41,444 nucleotides of DNA from Deinococcus marmoris DSM 12784 (GCF_000701405.1 NZ_JNIV01000038.1:1-41444), one strand, 5' to 3'. Shown: positions 19,597-28,064, counted from the stretch's first letter. A program made the numbers and translations. The notes: generated by a model not told the origin, from the sequence alone.

Positions 19597-19974
19597 GTGC
19601 CGGAGGAGTCAGGAAAGACAGCCGAGTTCCAGGCGCGGATTCTGGCGCTGGTGGCCCGCATTCCGCCGGGCCGGGTCATGACCTACGGCCAGTTGGCCCT
19701 GCTGGCCGGGCATCCCGGCGCGGCGCGGCAGGCGGGCCACGTCATGAACGGCCTGATGGGCGGCCAGGACGCGGCAGGGGCCGGGTTGCCGTGGCAGCGG
19801 GTCATCAACGCGCAGGGCCGCGTCAGCACGCACAAGCTGGGTTTTGGTGACCTGCAAGAGCGGCTGCTGAGCGCCGAGGGCGTGCCCTTCGACGCCTCCG
19901 GGCGCTGCGATCTGCCCGCGCGGCAGTGGTGGCCCGAGGAAGACCGGGGTGCCCCACCCGAGGCGCTGTTCTAA
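19597..19974 (+). CDS. Alkyltransferase-like (ATL) DNA repair protein
   Basis: 125 residues from a GTG directly after the amidase stop. The fold is that of the O6-methylguanine transferase C-terminal domain: VARIPPGRVMTYGQLALLAGHPGAARQAGHVMNGL. The acceptor motif PCHR is replaced by PWQR (Trp66), so it cannot accept the alkyl group. This is the defining change of ATL proteins, which bind O6-alkylguanine, flip the base and hand the lesion to nucleotide excision repair. The C-terminus (LPARQWWPEED) is typical. It likely depends on translation of the amidase for initiation. Confidence 0.9.
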   Translation: MPEESGKTAEFQARILALVARIPPGRVMTYGQLALLAGHPGAARQAGHVMNGLMGGQDAAGAGLPWQRVINAQGRVSTHKLGFGDLQERLLSAEGVPFDASGRCDLPARQWWPEEDRGAPPEALF

Positions 19975-20137
19975 CATCAACAGCAGCACGGCAGAATGTG
20001 ACTGCAACAGTAAGCCTTCTGGACCAGCAATGACGACGGATATGGCCGCCGCCACCCGGCCCCCAATCTGTTCTCTGGAAACCTGCTTAAAGGCCGCCTA
20101 AAAGGGCTGGGGGCGGCACGTCCCGGCCCTCCCAGCG

Positions 20138-20143
20138 TATGCT
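20138..20143 (+). promoter_or_regulatory. -10 box of the cytochrome c gene
   Basis: TATGCT, 6 nt before the ATG at 20150; no Shine-Dalgarno. Confidence 0.45.
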
Positions 20144-20149
20144 GAGCGC

Positions 20150-20875
20150 ATGAACAGAACGCACAATCGCCGCAACCCCTGGGTAGAGGGGAGTCTGGCT
20201 TCCTGGATGGGCGGCGTGACCCTGGGCGTGGTCCTGGGCGTCACCCTGTTGATCGTCACCCCCCGCCTGATGGCTGCCCCCGGCGAGACCGCCAAAGCGC
20301 CCACTGCCGCCGAGCAGACCACCGATTCGGCCCCTGCCGGAACCCCCATGACCGGGTCCGACGACATGGCCGGCGGCACCGCTGCCAACCCGGACACGTC
20401 CAGCACCGCAGAAACGGCCACCACCAATGCTCCCACCACCGAAACGCCCGCCGCCGAGCAGGACACGGGCGGCGAATTGCCCGCCGCGCAGTCTCCTGCT
20501 GTGGCTGAAACCACCACGGGTGATCCGGCCCAGCAGGACACCGACGGGGAAGCGGAAACGGTGGCGGCGGGCGGCCAGAGCGACGCGGCCCCCACCCCCA
20601 ACGCTGCCGAGGGCGACGCCGAGGCAGGCACCGCCATCTTCGCCAGCAACTGTGCGGGCTGCCACGGCGCGCAGGGCGGCGGCGGCATCGGCCCCACGCT
20701 GGTCACCGATCAGGGGCCGAAAGCCTGGACGCTGGCCGAATTCACCACCGTGATGCGTGAGGGCGTGGTGCCCGGGGGCCGTGAACTGAGCGCCGTGATG
20801 CCCCGCTTCAGTGACGCCCAGCTCAGTGACACCCAGGTGGCCGATCTGCTGGCCCACATCAAGACCCTGAACTGA
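20150..20875 (+). CDS. Membrane-anchored mono-heme cytochrome c
   Basis: 241 residues. One N-terminal transmembrane helix (about 19-37, WMGGVTLGVVLGVTLLIV) is followed by a long Thr/Ala/Glu/Pro-rich flexible linker (about 45-155) and a compact cytochrome c domain (160-241). The heme site is C168-A-G-C171-H172, and Met217 in AVMPRF is the probable distal ligand. It likely carries electrons on the outer face of the membrane. The acidic linker resembles tethered cytochromes of Deinococcus-Thermus. No oxidase genes are adjacent, so its partner is not shown. Confidence 0.9.
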   Translation: MNRTHNRRNPWVEGSLASWMGGVTLGVVLGVTLLIVTPRLMAAPGETAKAPTAAEQTTDSAPAGTPMTGSDDMAGGTAANPDTSSTAETATTNAPTTETPAAEQDTGGELPAAQSPAVAETTTGDPAQQDTDGEAETVAAGGQSDAAPTPNAAEGDAEAGTAIFASNCAGCHGAQGGGGIGPTLVTDQGPKAWTLAEFTTVMREGVVPGGRELSAVMPRFSDAQLSDTQVADLLAHIKTLN

Positions 20876-20892
20876 GTCTCTCTTCCTTGAAG

Positions 20893-20920
20893 TCGCCGTC
20901 CTGTACGAACAGGGCGGCGA
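20893..20920. terminator. Hairpin between cytochrome c and lysR
   Basis: TCGCCGTCCTGT (20893-20904) pairs with ACAGGGCGGCGA (20909-20920) with one G-U pair and an ACGA loop; TTTCGG follows on the plus strand. It sits between convergent genes and could terminate cytochrome c transcription. Confidence 0.6.
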
Positions 20921-20926
20921 TTTCGG

Positions 20927-21805
20927 CTATCCGGCCTCGCCCAGCCGTGCGGCCAGCGCCCGCAGGTCCGCCCGGTCCTCATCCGCCACGCGGTAGGCCA
21001 TGCGCCAGCGCTCCGGGGCGATCAGCGGGCGGACGTTCCACAGTTCACGCACGCGGCCCCGTTCCAGGGCGTCCCGAACGGCGAACAGCGGCACCAGCGT
21101 GGCCCCCAGCCCCACCTCTGCCGCGCCCACCACCGCGCGCAGATCGGGGGCCACCACCGTCTGCCGGGCCGCGAACCGCTGGCCCAGCACGCCCAGAAAA
21201 AAGCGCCGGGTCACGGGCAATTCCACGCTGGAGCTGACCCAGGGACGGGCATTGAGCCACCCCGCCAGACCGCCCAGCGGCACATCCGGCGCGGGCCAGT
21301 CGGGCGGGCCGATCAGGACATACGGCACCCCGGCCAGCGCCCGCTCGCTCAGGGCGCGGCCCTGGACCGGAACGCTGACCAGCGCGGCGTCCAGCGTTCC
21401 GGCCTCCACGCGCTCCAGCAGGCCGCGCGCCTCGCCGAAGCTGAGATGCAGGGGCTGCTCCCAGCCCTTCAGGCGCGGCAGGACGTGGCCGTGCAGGAAT
21501 TCCGGCGTGCTGCCCAGCCGCAGCGGCGTCTCGGCCAGGATGGGGCGCGAGACGCGCAGGCCACGGGCCACGTTGTCCAGCCGGTCCACCGCGTCGGCCA
21601 CGGCGGCGTACAGCAGCTTGCCGCGTTCGGTGGGCGTCACGCCGCGCGGCGTGCGGATAAACAGCGCCTCGCCCACACGGGTTTCCAGCGCGGCCAACTG
21701 GGCACTGACCGCAGGCTGGGTCAGGTGCCGCTCGCGGGCCGCACCGCTGACACTGCCCGCCCGGTAAATCGCCACGAACACCCGGAACGCCTCTGCCATT
21801 GCCAT
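20927..21805 (-). CDS. LysR-family transcriptional regulator
   Basis: 292 residues. The N-terminal HTH reads FRVFVAIYRAGSVSGAARERHLTQPAVSAQLAALETRVGEALFIRTPRGVTPTERG, a textbook LysR DNA-binding domain. A periplasmic-binding-like sensor domain follows (about 90-290). It is transcribed away from the methyltransferase gene at 21877. Their shared 71-bp spacer holds a T-N11-A palindrome (21835-21851), the site form used by LysR proteins, so it probably controls itself and that methyltransferase. The inducer is not evident. Confidence 0.93.
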   Translation of the reverse strand: MAMAEAFRVFVAIYRAGSVSGAARERHLTQPAVSAQLAALETRVGEALFIRTPRGVTPTERGKLLYAAVADAVDRLDNVARGLRVSRPILAETPLRLGSTPEFLHGHVLPRLKGWEQPLHLSFGEARGLLERVEAGTLDAALVSVPVQGRALSERALAGVPYVLIGPPDWPAPDVPLGGLAGWLNARPWVSSSVELPVTRRFFLGVLGQRFAARQTVVAPDLRAVVGAAEVGLGATLVPLFAVRDALERGRVRELWNVRPLIAPERWRMAYRVADEDRADLRALAARLGEAG

Positions 21806-21834
21806 CAGTTTCTGTTATACCGCCCAGCAGTAGC

Positions 21835-21851
21835 CATGATTTGATGTCATG
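21835..21851. promoter_or_regulatory. LysR box (T-N11-A palindrome)
   Basis: CATGATTTGATGTCATG has 5-bp perfect arms and the T-N11-A form. It is central in the lysR/methyltransferase intergenic region. Confidence 0.5.
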
Positions 21852-21876
21852 GCCAGGGGCCGCGCACAATCGGCAC

Positions 21877-22647
21877 ATGACGAACGATCCCGCCTCCAGC
21901 CGCGCCCAGTTCAACGCCCACGCCAGCAAGTACGCCGCCAGCGAGGTCCACAGGCACGGCCCCAGTCTGCCCGTGTTGCTGGACTATGCCGCACCCACAC
22001 CGCAGGACCGCGCGCTGGACGTGGCCACCGGGACGGGCAACACCGCGCACGCCCTGTCGCCCCACGTGCGAGAAATCGTGGGCCTTGATCTGGCCGAGGG
22101 GATGCTGGCCCACGCCCGCCAGCGTGCCACGGACGACGGCCAGACCAACGCCAGTTTCGTGGTGGGCAGCGCCGAGGACATGCCCTTCCCCGACGCCTCT
22201 TTCACGCTGATCACGTCACGCCATGCCCCACACCATTTCCTGAATCTGGACCGCTTTCTGGCCGAGGCGTTTCGCGTGCTGGAAGGCGGCGGGCGGGTGG
22301 TGGTGGCCGATCAGATCAGCCCCACCCCCGCCGTGCAAGTATGGATGGACGAATACCAGACCCTGCGCGATCCCAGCCACCACGCCCAGCGCACCGTGGA
22401 GGCGTGGCAGGAGCTGGCGGAAGCGGCTGGCTTTGTGTGGACGCAACACACGCTGGTCCCGTACCGTCTGGACTTCGCGTGGTGGACGGCGCAGTCTGGT
22501 TGCAGCCCCGAAACTGTGCAGCGTCTGCGTACCCATGCCGACGCCCTGAGCGAGACAGAGCGGCAGGCTGCGGGGCTGGAATATGACGGCGGCGCACTGA
22601 TGGCCCACCACGAGCAGATGATGGTGGTACGGCTGGAGAAGCCCTGA
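21877..22647 (+). CDS. SAM-dependent methyltransferase (UbiE-like fold)
   Basis: 256 residues from ATG 21877; the open frame reaches upstream to 21799 but would cross the regulator's promoter. Motif I is LDVATGTGNTAHAL, motif II VGLDLAEGMLAHAR, and the post-core NASFVVGSAEDMPFPDASFTLITSRHAPHHF fits class I methyltransferases of the UbiE/COQ5-like group. The substrate is unknown. Being divergent from a LysR regulator with a shared box suggests it responds to a small-molecule signal. Confidence 0.88.
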   Translation: MTNDPASSRAQFNAHASKYAASEVHRHGPSLPVLLDYAAPTPQDRALDVATGTGNTAHALSPHVREIVGLDLAEGMLAHARQRATDDGQTNASFVVGSAEDMPFPDASFTLITSRHAPHHFLNLDRFLAEAFRVLEGGGRVVVADQISPTPAVQVWMDEYQTLRDPSHHAQRTVEAWQELAEAAGFVWTQHTLVPYRLDFAWWTAQSGCSPETVQRLRTHADALSETERQAAGLEYDGGALMAHHEQMMVVRLEKP

Positions 22648-22667
22648 AGAACAGGCCGATCCTTGAA

Positions 22668-23129
22668 TCAGTCTGGCCCTGAGCGTTCTCCTCTGGCTGC
22701 CAGCCGCCGCGTGATCTGTGCCAGGAGTTCGGCGGCCCGCAGCAGCTCGCCCTCGTCCAGCCCGGCGCTGATGCGGTTGGCCCAGGCACTCTGGGCCGTT
22801 TCTATCCCGGTCAGGGTGCGCTGACCGGCGGGGGTCAGGCCCAGCAGTTTTGCCCGCTTATGTTCAGGGTTGGGAAAGTATTCAGCCAGTTCATCGGCCA
22901 CCAGCAGATCGGCGGTGCGCTGCACGCTCTGACGGGTCAGGCCCAGGCGACGGGCGACGGCGGCCACCGTCTGTGGCTGCGGATCAGCGCAGGCCAGCAC
23001 GGCGGCGCGTGCGCCCGTCTGCCCGCTGGGCGCAGCGAGGCGGTCCTCGGCCCCGGCCAGCAGGCCCGCCAGGTGTTGCACTTGCAGAGCCAGAGCCATG
23101 AGTGCCGCGCCACTGGGAGTTTGCGCCAT
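22668..23129 (-). CDS. MarR-family transcriptional repressor
   Basis: 153 residues. The winged helix reads AVLACADPQPQTVAAVARRLGLTRQSVQRTADLLVADELAEYFPNPEHKRAKLLGLTPAGQ, with the D/N-x-R wing typical of MarR. Flanking helices form the dimer interface. Its own -10 box (TATGCT on the minus strand, 23139-23144) lies inside operator 1. It is divergent from the VOC gene and both share two matching 18-bp dyads. This predicts repression of both genes, relieved by a phenolic or similar ligand, the usual MarR behaviour. Confidence 0.92.
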   Translation of the reverse strand: MAQTPSGAALMALALQVQHLAGLLAGAEDRLAAPSGQTGARAAVLACADPQPQTVAAVARRLGLTRQSVQRTADLLVADELAEYFPNPEHKRAKLLGLTPAGQRTLTGIETAQSAWANRISAGLDEGELLRAAELLAQITRRLAARGERSGPD

Positions 23130-23133
23130 AGTC

Positions 23134-23151
23134 TTGACAGCATACTGTCAT
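23134..23151. promoter_or_regulatory. MarR operator 1
   Basis: TTGACAG-CATA-CTGTCAT, a near-perfect dyad (7 of 7 half-site bases on the left, 6 of 7 matching on the right). It covers the marR -10 box. Confidence 0.7.
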
Positions 23152-23170
23152 CTGAGGCAGACTGGGAAAG

Positions 23171-23188
23171 TTGACAGCACTCTGTCAA
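23171..23188. promoter_or_regulatory. MarR operator 2
   Basis: TTGACAG-CACT-CTGTCAA, a perfect dyad with the same half-sites as operator 1 and 37 bp away start to start. It lies upstream of the VOC gene. Confidence 0.7.
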
Positions 23189-23215
23189 TCTGGCCCTCTC
23201 GTTCTGGAGGTTACA

Positions 23216-23611
23216 TTGAACGTTACCGAGTCTGCGATTTCCCTGAACGTCCCCGATATCGCCGCGTCTGCCGCCTTTGTCCGCAAACACTTTGGCTTCG
23301 TGGCCGAGATGGATCTTCCCGAAGTGGTGTCCCTGCGCCGCGAAGACGTGGGCTTCAGCCTGATCTTTCTGCCCACTGGGTTGAAGACCTTCAAACCTGC
23401 CGAAGCTGCCGGGAGTGCGGGAATGGGCCTGCTGGTGGCGTTCGTGGTCGATGACATAGACGCCGAATACGCGCGGCTGCGGGCGGAGGGCGTGCAGATC
23501 GTCACCCCGATGGAAACCGAGGAATGGGGCGAACGCTATTTTCAGATGCGCGATCCCAACGGCGTGATCTATCAACTCGTGCAGTGGGTGACGTCACCCC
23601 CAGCGCCCTGA
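23216..23611 (+). CDS. VOC (glyoxalase/bleomycin-resistance) family protein
   Basis: 131 residues from TTG 23216. This start is fixed by CTGGAGG (23205-23211) and by conserved sequence beginning right after it (VTESAISLNVPDIAASAAFVRKHFGF). Two beta-alpha-beta-beta-beta modules are visible, the second ending RYFQMRDPNGVIYQLVQW. VOC proteins are metal-dependent lyases, isomerases and dioxygenases, or drug-binding resistance proteins. Control by the adjacent MarR suggests a defence or detoxification role. Substrate unknown. Confidence 0.85.
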   Translation: MNVTESAISLNVPDIAASAAFVRKHFGFVAEMDLPEVVSLRREDVGFSLIFLPTGLKTFKPAEAAGSAGMGLLVAFVVDDIDAEYARLRAEGVQIVTPMETEEWGERYFQMRDPNGVIYQLVQWVTSPPAP

Positions 23612-23702
23612 ATGCGGTTCCTCTTTACCTGTGGTTCAGGGAGCGGGCACGTTCGTAGAATTTCCTGCCACCCGACGGCCAGCCCAATGCGGCGGCCTGG
23701 GT

Positions 23703-24071
23703 TCACGGTTCTGAAATCAGGCCCAATTCCGCCCGTGCCGCCCGCGTCAGGCCCGCCACCACCAGCGCGTGACTGACCGCCAGCAATTCCCCCACCAGCG
23801 CATCGGGCAGGCTGCCGTCCAGCGTCAGGGTGACCCAGTGGCGTTTGTTCAGGTGATAGCCGGGAACGATAGCGGCGTGAGCGGCGCGCAACCCATCGCC
23901 GTGGGCCGGGCGCACCTTTAGCGACAGCTTCAGCGGATCGCCCGTGATGCCGCTCAGCGCGTAGACCTTGCCACCCACCTTCCAGACCAGCGTCGTGGGG
24001 CCAAAGGGAAATGTTTCCTGTGAGCAGGCCAGCCGCCCACACGCCGCCCGCAGTTCGGCCACCGTTTGCAT
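23703..24071 (-). CDS. MmcQ/YjbR-family protein
   Basis: 122 residues. The fold signature is present: LRAACGRLACSQETFPFGPTTLVWKVGGKVYAL, then GDPLKLSLKVRP and VPGYHLNKRHWVTLTLDGSLPDALVGELLAVSHALVV. The family has a CyaY-like fold and a double-stranded DNA-binding face, but no settled role. A TANNNT box (24078-24083) 6 nt before the ATG gives a leaderless start. Its stop faces that of the VOC gene. Confidence 0.88.
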   Translation of the reverse strand: MQTVAELRAACGRLACSQETFPFGPTTLVWKVGGKVYALSGITGDPLKLSLKVRPAHGDGLRAAHAAIVPGYHLNKRHWVTLTLDGSLPDALVGELLAVSHALVVAGLTRAARAELGLISEP

Positions 24072-24077
24072 GGTTTC

Positions 24078-24083
24078 AGGATA
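24078..24083 (-). promoter_or_regulatory. -10 box of the MmcQ/YjbR gene
   Basis: TATCCT on the minus strand, 6 nt before the ATG. Confidence 0.4.
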
Positions 24084-24180
24084 TGGCGCTCATGCCCCTG
24101 CCGGACGGGGCGGGAATCTCAGGCAGGGTGCGCTGGGGCAAGCCCTCTGGCATGTGAAGGGCAGGTTGAAAGACAGGCAG

Positions 24181-24215
24181 AGAAAAGGGACGCGGCCTTC
24201 CACTCGCCGCGTCCC
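24181..24215 (-). terminator. Intrinsic terminator of the alpha/beta hydrolase gene
   Basis: On the minus strand a perfect 10-bp stem GGGACGCGGC/GCCGCGTCCC with a 9-nt loop is followed directly by TTTTCT. It starts 17 nt after the hydrolase stop. Confidence 0.85.
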
Positions 24216-24231
24216 CCAGTTCCCGCAACTC

Positions 24232-25587
24232 TTACTTGGGCATCATCTTGTACAGCTCCATTCCCCGCGCCGTGCGGGCCTTGAACCCCTTCCAGGAGGT
24301 GTCGTCGGCCTTCGGCGTACCGTCGGCGTTGCGGCTGACCTTGATGTCGTTGGATTTTGGAGTGGGCACGTTCAGGTACGCGGCGTCCTCGGCCTCGCCC
24401 TTCAGCTTCAGATCCAGGAACGCAGTCACGAAATGCTGGTTGATGTTGTTCAGGCGCGCCATGTCCCAGGCGGGTTCGGCGTAGTGCATGTAGTCGTCGA
24501 AGCTGTTCAGGGACGCGGCGGGCGGCGGGTTGGGCGCAGAGTTATGCGCGGCGTTCTGATAGACCAGCATGTAGCGCTCGGCGTTCACGGCGTTTTCGAA
24601 CAGCGGCTTGACACCGCCCTCGTAGTAGGACACGTCGTCCCGGTCCCCCACCACGAACATCGTCGGCACCTTCAGCCCGGCCAGTCCCGCCTCATCCCAG
24701 AAGCCGTATTTGCCGCCAAAGTTGACACCGATGCCCTTGACGGCGGCGTCTCCACCCCACGGCGCGAAGGCCACCACCGCCTTGATGCGGGGGTCCACCT
24801 TGAAATTCCCGGTCTGCCGGGCCTTGAGCGCGCCGCCCGGCACCAGTGGCACCATTTCCGGGCCGTAGCCTGCCCCAGCCGCGTTCAACGCGCCGTAACC
24901 GCCCATGCTGTAGCCCACCAGCGCGGTCTGGTCTGCGTTGATCAGACCGCTTAACGGCGAGCCGCTGCCCGCCGCGCCCAGCCGCGCCATCTCGCCCAGC
25001 ACGAAGTTGTCGTCTATCGCCCGGTTCAGCAGCGTGCTGGCAAAGGCGGCCTTGTCGGCGTGGGTGCTGTCTGTGTGATCAATCGCAGCCACCACGTAGC
25101 CCTTGCTCGCCAGGTTCTCGGTCAGGTAGGTCATCAGGTAACGGCTGCCCGCATAGCCGTGTGAGACGATCACCAGCGGGTAAGGCGCGGCAGCCGCAAC
25201 GGGCGGGGCGTCGCGGGTGGCGCGGCCCAGCGTGATGAAGGGCGTGTTGGGGCGCTTGGGATCATTGGGACCGCTGCCCAGCACGTCGGTGTAGGTGGTG
25301 ACGCCACTGCCGCTGTCGCCCTGCGCCGGATACCAGACCTCCACGGTCAGCGGGCGGTCATAGCGGGGAATGTCGCCTTCCTTGGGGGCGTTCACGATGT
25401 CCAGTTGGCCGGGGTTGGTCAGCGTCAGCGTCCGCACACCCACGGCGTAGGGGCCGCGTGCGCTCAGCTCCGGTGCGTCGGGGCGGGCGTCACCAGGGAC
25501 CGACTGGGAAGGGACCGACGGCGCGAGTTGGGCGTGGGCAGCGGGAACGAGCAGGGCCAGGGTCAGAAACAGGACTGATCTTTTCAT
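24232..25587 (-). CDS. Exported alpha/beta hydrolase (dienelactone/PAF-AH-like)
   Basis: 451 residues. The N-terminus [20 protein letters not shown] is a clean signal peptide; the mature protein is secreted or periplasmic. The hydrolase core has [11 protein letters not shown], the oxyanion strand [19 protein letters not shown], nucleophile Ser227 in GYSMGGYG, and an acid near [14 protein letters not shown]. The pattern HGYAGSR and AAIDHTDST matches predicted dienelactone hydrolase or platelet-activating-factor acetylhydrolase-like enzymes. GGAGG precedes the ATG and a strong terminator follows, so it is a single-gene unit. Substrate (ester or lipid) is not known. Confidence 0.88.
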   Translation of the reverse strand: MKRSVLFLTLALLVPAAHAQLAPSVPSQSVPGDARPDAPELSARGPYAVGVRTLTLTNPGQLDIVNAPKEGDIPRYDRPLTVEVWYPAQGDSGSGVTTYTDVLGSGPNDPKRPNTPFITLGRATRDAPPVAAAAPYPLVIVSHGYAGSRYLMTYLTENLASKGYVVAAIDHTDSTHADKAAFASTLLNRAIDDNFVLGEMARLGAAGSGSPLSGLINADQTALVGYSMGGYGALNAAGAGYGPEMVPLVPGGALKARQTGNFKVDPRIKAVVAFAPWGGDAAVKGIGVNFGGKYGFWDEAGLAGLKVPTMFVVGDRDDVSYYEGGVKPLFENAVNAERYMLVYQNAAHNSAPNPPPAASLNSFDDYMHYAEPAWDMARLNNINQHFVTAFLDLKLKGEAEDAAYLNVPTPKSNDIKVSRNADGTPKADDTSWKGFKARTARGMELYKMMPK

Positions 25588-25699
25588 GGCAAAAAACCTC
25601 CGGGAAAGCAGGCAACGGCACTCGCCGCGCGGGGGCGGCAGGGTTGGGTTGTCAATGCGCTTTCCAGGGTAGCTCTAAAGCGGGCGGGTCATGCGGGGG

Positions 25700-25960
25700 T
25701 CAGCCGGGCCGCCAGCCGCCGTCGCCGCACAGGGTCAGCAGATCCAGTTCCCACAGCAGCGCGGCGTGGAGTCCAGCGTTCAGACCAGATGCGGCGGCCT
25801 GATGCAGCAGATCCTCAATAGTTTCCGCGCGCACGGAGAAACGGTCCTTCAAGCCGTGGAGCCGTACCCACCCATTCATCAGCACCTCCAGCGTCAGTAG
25901 CGTGTCGCCCCCGTCGTCGCGCAGATGGACGAGGGTGCGCCGGACGATAGGAGCATTCAT
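25700..25960 (-). CDS. Small conserved-looking protein, 86 residues
   Basis: Begins MNAPIVRRTLVHLRDDGGDTLLTLEVLMNGWVRLHGLKDRFSV, a beta-rich stretch, then helical ETIEDLLHQAAASGLNAG. It has a TAAACT box (25965-25970) 4 nt before the ATG, matching the leaderless promoters nearby, which supports it as real. No signal peptide and no known motif. Function unknown. Confidence 0.6.
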   Translation of the reverse strand: MNAPIVRRTLVHLRDDGGDTLLTLEVLMNGWVRLHGLKDRFSVRAETIEDLLHQAAASGLNAGLHAALLWELDLLTLCGDGGWRPG

Positions 25961-25964
25961 CTCA

Positions 25965-25970
25965 AGTTTA
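25965..25970 (-). promoter_or_regulatory. -10 box of the 86-residue gene
   Basis: TAAACT on the minus strand, 4 nt before the ATG. Confidence 0.4.
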
Positions 25971-25991
25971 GCCGCCAGTAAACCCGACCGC

Positions 25992-26032
25992 CAAAAAAGG
26001 AAACTGGAGCGTCACGTTCTGCGGCCTCCAGT
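25992..26032 (-). terminator. Intrinsic terminator after the TM-anchored gene
   Basis: On the minus strand ACTGGAG and CTCCAGT form a 7-bp stem with a 16-nt loop, followed by TTCCTTTTTT. Confidence 0.65.
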
Positions 26033-26054
26033 CCCTGCACTTCAGATTTAGAAC

Positions 26055-26480
26055 TCAGCGGGCGCTGCCCTCGCCCGGCGGGAAATCGTCGGGGATGAAG
26101 TTGAAGATTTCCAGATCGTCCACGGCGCTGCCTGCTCCCTGAAGCTGGGCCAGTTCGGCGGCGCTGGCACGCGGCTGCTGCGTATCGTGGCCGTACCCCA
26201 GCGCGTCGGCCATCACGGCAGCGGGCACGGCGGAGAACATGCGGGCGGCCTGCGCGGGGCTGGCGTCCAGCAGAACGTCAGACAGCACCTCGTCGGGAAT
26301 GTCCTGGGAAATGCGGGCGCGGGCGGCGGCGATGGCGGCGGGGTCCAGCTCAGGCCGCTCGGCGGTTTCCTCGTCCAGATGGGCGGTGCCGGGCGGACGC
26401 AGCCCACCGAGACCCTTGCCCTTGCCCCGCCACCAGAACGCCGCCAGCAGCAACACGGCCACAACCACCACGAATATCAT
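26055..26480 (-). CDS. Single-pass membrane-anchored protein, unknown
   Basis: 141 residues. One N-terminal transmembrane helix (MIFVVVVAVLLLAAFWW) is followed by a short basic linker and an acidic, Ala-rich cytoplasmic region (ELDPAAIAAARARISQDIPDEVLSDVLLDASPAQAARMFSAVP), ending with FNFIPDDFPPGEGSAR. No family recognised. A TAACCT box (26487-26492) precedes the ATG by 6 nt, and a terminator follows at 25992-26032, so it forms its own transcript. Confidence 0.68.
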   Translation of the reverse strand: MIFVVVVAVLLLAAFWWRGKGKGLGGLRPPGTAHLDEETAERPELDPAAIAAARARISQDIPDEVLSDVLLDASPAQAARMFSAVPAAVMADALGYGHDTQQPRASAAELAQLQGAGSAVDDLEIFNFIPDDFPPGEGSAR

Positions 26481-26486
26481 GGCCGC

Positions 26487-26492
26487 AGGTTA
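26487..26492 (-). promoter_or_regulatory. -10 box of the TM-anchored gene
   Basis: TAACCT on the minus strand, 6 nt before the ATG. Confidence 0.4.
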
Positions 26493-26583
26493 CGGCCCGC
26501 CGTCTCACGGCGTTCTGCCCGCTGGTGGCATGAATGACGGGAATTGCACACCCCTGCCCCCACTGGGCCACCCGCCCAGCCGT

Positions 26584-27444
26584 TTACGCCTCGCTGTAGG
26601 TCTTCTCGATGGGCATGCCCACCGCGTTGCCCCACTCGGTCCAGCTTCCGTCGTAGTTACGCACTTTGGGGTAACCCAGCAACTCGCGCAGCACGAACCA
26701 ACTGTGGCTGCTGCGCTCGGCGATGCGGCAGTACGCGATCACGTCCTTGTCGGGGGTCACGCCCTCGCCCGCGTACAGCTCCTTCAACTCGTCGGCGCTT
26801 TTAAAGGTGCCGTCCTCGTTGGTGGCTTTGGCCCACGGAATGCTGCGTGCGCCGGGAATGTGGCCGCCGCGCAGCACGCCTTCCTGCGGGTAGTTCGCCA
26901 TGTGGGTGACCTTGCCCGAGAACTCGTCGGGGCTGCGGACATCCACCAGCGCGCCCTTGCCTGCCTGCACACTTTCCAGATGCGCCCGCACCTCGTCGCG
27001 GTAGGCCCGCAGGCTCTCGTCACGGGTCATTTCGGGGTAGGTGGTGGCTTCATGGCTGGGGTAGTCGGTGCTAACCTCGCGCTCCTCGGCCATCCATTTC
27101 TGACGTCCGCCGTTCATCAGCTTGAGGTTCCGCACGCCGCTGTAAGACAGGAACCAGTACGCGTAGGAGGCCCACCAGTTGCTCTTGTCGCCGTACAGGA
27201 TGATCTGATCATCGGGTTTAATGCCCAGACGGCCCAGCAGTGCGGACACCTCATCAGGGCCGATAAAGTCGCGCTCCACCGGATGCCAGAAGTCGGTCTG
27301 CCAGTCCACCTTGACCGCGCCGGGGATGTGGCCGGTGTCGTACAGCAGGATGTCTTCATCCACTTCAATCAGGCGAACGCCGGGGGTGTTCAGGTTCTGG
27401 GCGACCCAGTCAGTATTTACCAGTACATCTTTCACGTATTCCAT
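26584..27444 (-). CDS. Thiosulfate/3-mercaptopyruvate sulfurtransferase (two-rhodanese)
   Basis: 286 residues, two rhodanese modules. The first (about 1-130) is structural, with [10 protein letters not shown] and [17 protein letters not shown], an Asp in place of the active Cys. The second holds catalytic Cys239 in [17 protein letters not shown]; the CR.xER loop points to thiosulfate as donor. It moves sulfane sulfur to a thiol or cyanide acceptor in the cytoplasm. GGAGG precedes the ATG. It is divergent from sufE across 130 bp, so both may serve sulfur mobilisation. Confidence 0.94.
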   Translation of the reverse strand: MEYVKDVLVNTDWVAQNLNTPGVRLIEVDEDILLYDTGHIPGAVKVDWQTDFWHPVERDFIGPDEVSALLGRLGIKPDDQIILYGDKSNWWASYAYWFLSYSGVRNLKLMNGGRQKWMAEEREVSTDYPSHEATTYPEMTRDESLRAYRDEVRAHLESVQAGKGALVDVRSPDEFSGKVTHMANYPQEGVLRGGHIPGARSIPWAKATNEDGTFKSADELKELYAGEGVTPDKDVIAYCRIAERSSHSWFVLRELLGYPKVRNYDGSWTEWGNAVGMPIEKTYSEA

Positions 27445-27563
27445 AAATCGAACCTCCAGATTTTTTACTGCTTAGGTCTTCTAGGCACAGTCTAACCTTC
27501 ACCACTAGTTGACCGATCATGTCAACTGGACAAACCTCACCATAGCGGCCCGGGGCGGGGCGG

Positions 27564-27569
27564 TACAGT
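27564..27569 (+). promoter_or_regulatory. -10 box of sufE
   Basis: TACAGT, 5 nt before the ATG at 27575; no ribosome site. Confidence 0.45.
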
Positions 27570-27574
27570 GACGC

Positions 27575-28036
27575 ATGACCTCTGACCCCTCCGCCAGCGC
27601 CGTCCTCCCCGACAAGCTCCAGAGCATCGTGAGCCTGTTCAAGAGCGCGCCCAAGTCGCTGCGCCTGCAAGCCTTGCTGGAATACAGCCGCAAGTTGCCG
27701 CCGCTGCCCGCCAAGTATGTGGAACACCCGGAATTTATGCAGCCAGTGCCCGAATGCACCAGCCCGTTTTTCCTGGTGACCGAGCAGGACGGGAGCGGCG
27801 GCGTCAACATGTATTTCAAGGTGCCGGAGGAAGCCCCCACCGTGCGCGGCTACGCGGGCATCCTGCATGAAGCGCTGGACGGGGCCTCGCCCGAGACCAT
27901 CCTGAACATCCCCGACGACTTCTATATGAACATGGGCCTGTCCGAACTGATCACGCCGATGCGCCTGCGCGGCATGGGCGCGATCCTGATGCGCCTGAAG
28001 AACGTGGTGCGCGAGGGTGAGAAGGTGGAAAGCTAG
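27575..28036 (+). CDS. sufE: SufE-family sulfur acceptor
   Basis: 153 residues. The family core is clear: KLQSIVSLFKSAPKSLRLQALLEYSRKLPPLP, then the sulfur-accepting Cys61 in VPECTSPFFL, and YAGILHEALDGASPETILNIPDDFY. SufE takes persulfide sulfur from the cysteine desulfurase SufS and passes it to the SufBCD scaffold for Fe-S assembly. No other suf genes are in the window. A strong terminator follows (28065-28095). The adjacent rhodanese suggests a local sulfur-trafficking theme, which is inference. Confidence 0.93.
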   Translation: MTSDPSASAVLPDKLQSIVSLFKSAPKSLRLQALLEYSRKLPPLPAKYVEHPEFMQPVPECTSPFFLVTEQDGSGGVNMYFKVPEEAPTVRGYAGILHEALDGASPETILNIPDDFYMNMGLSELITPMRLRGMGAILMRLKNVVREGEKVES

Positions 28037-28064
28037 AGCCTCGGCTTCTGTTCTGAAAGATCGG

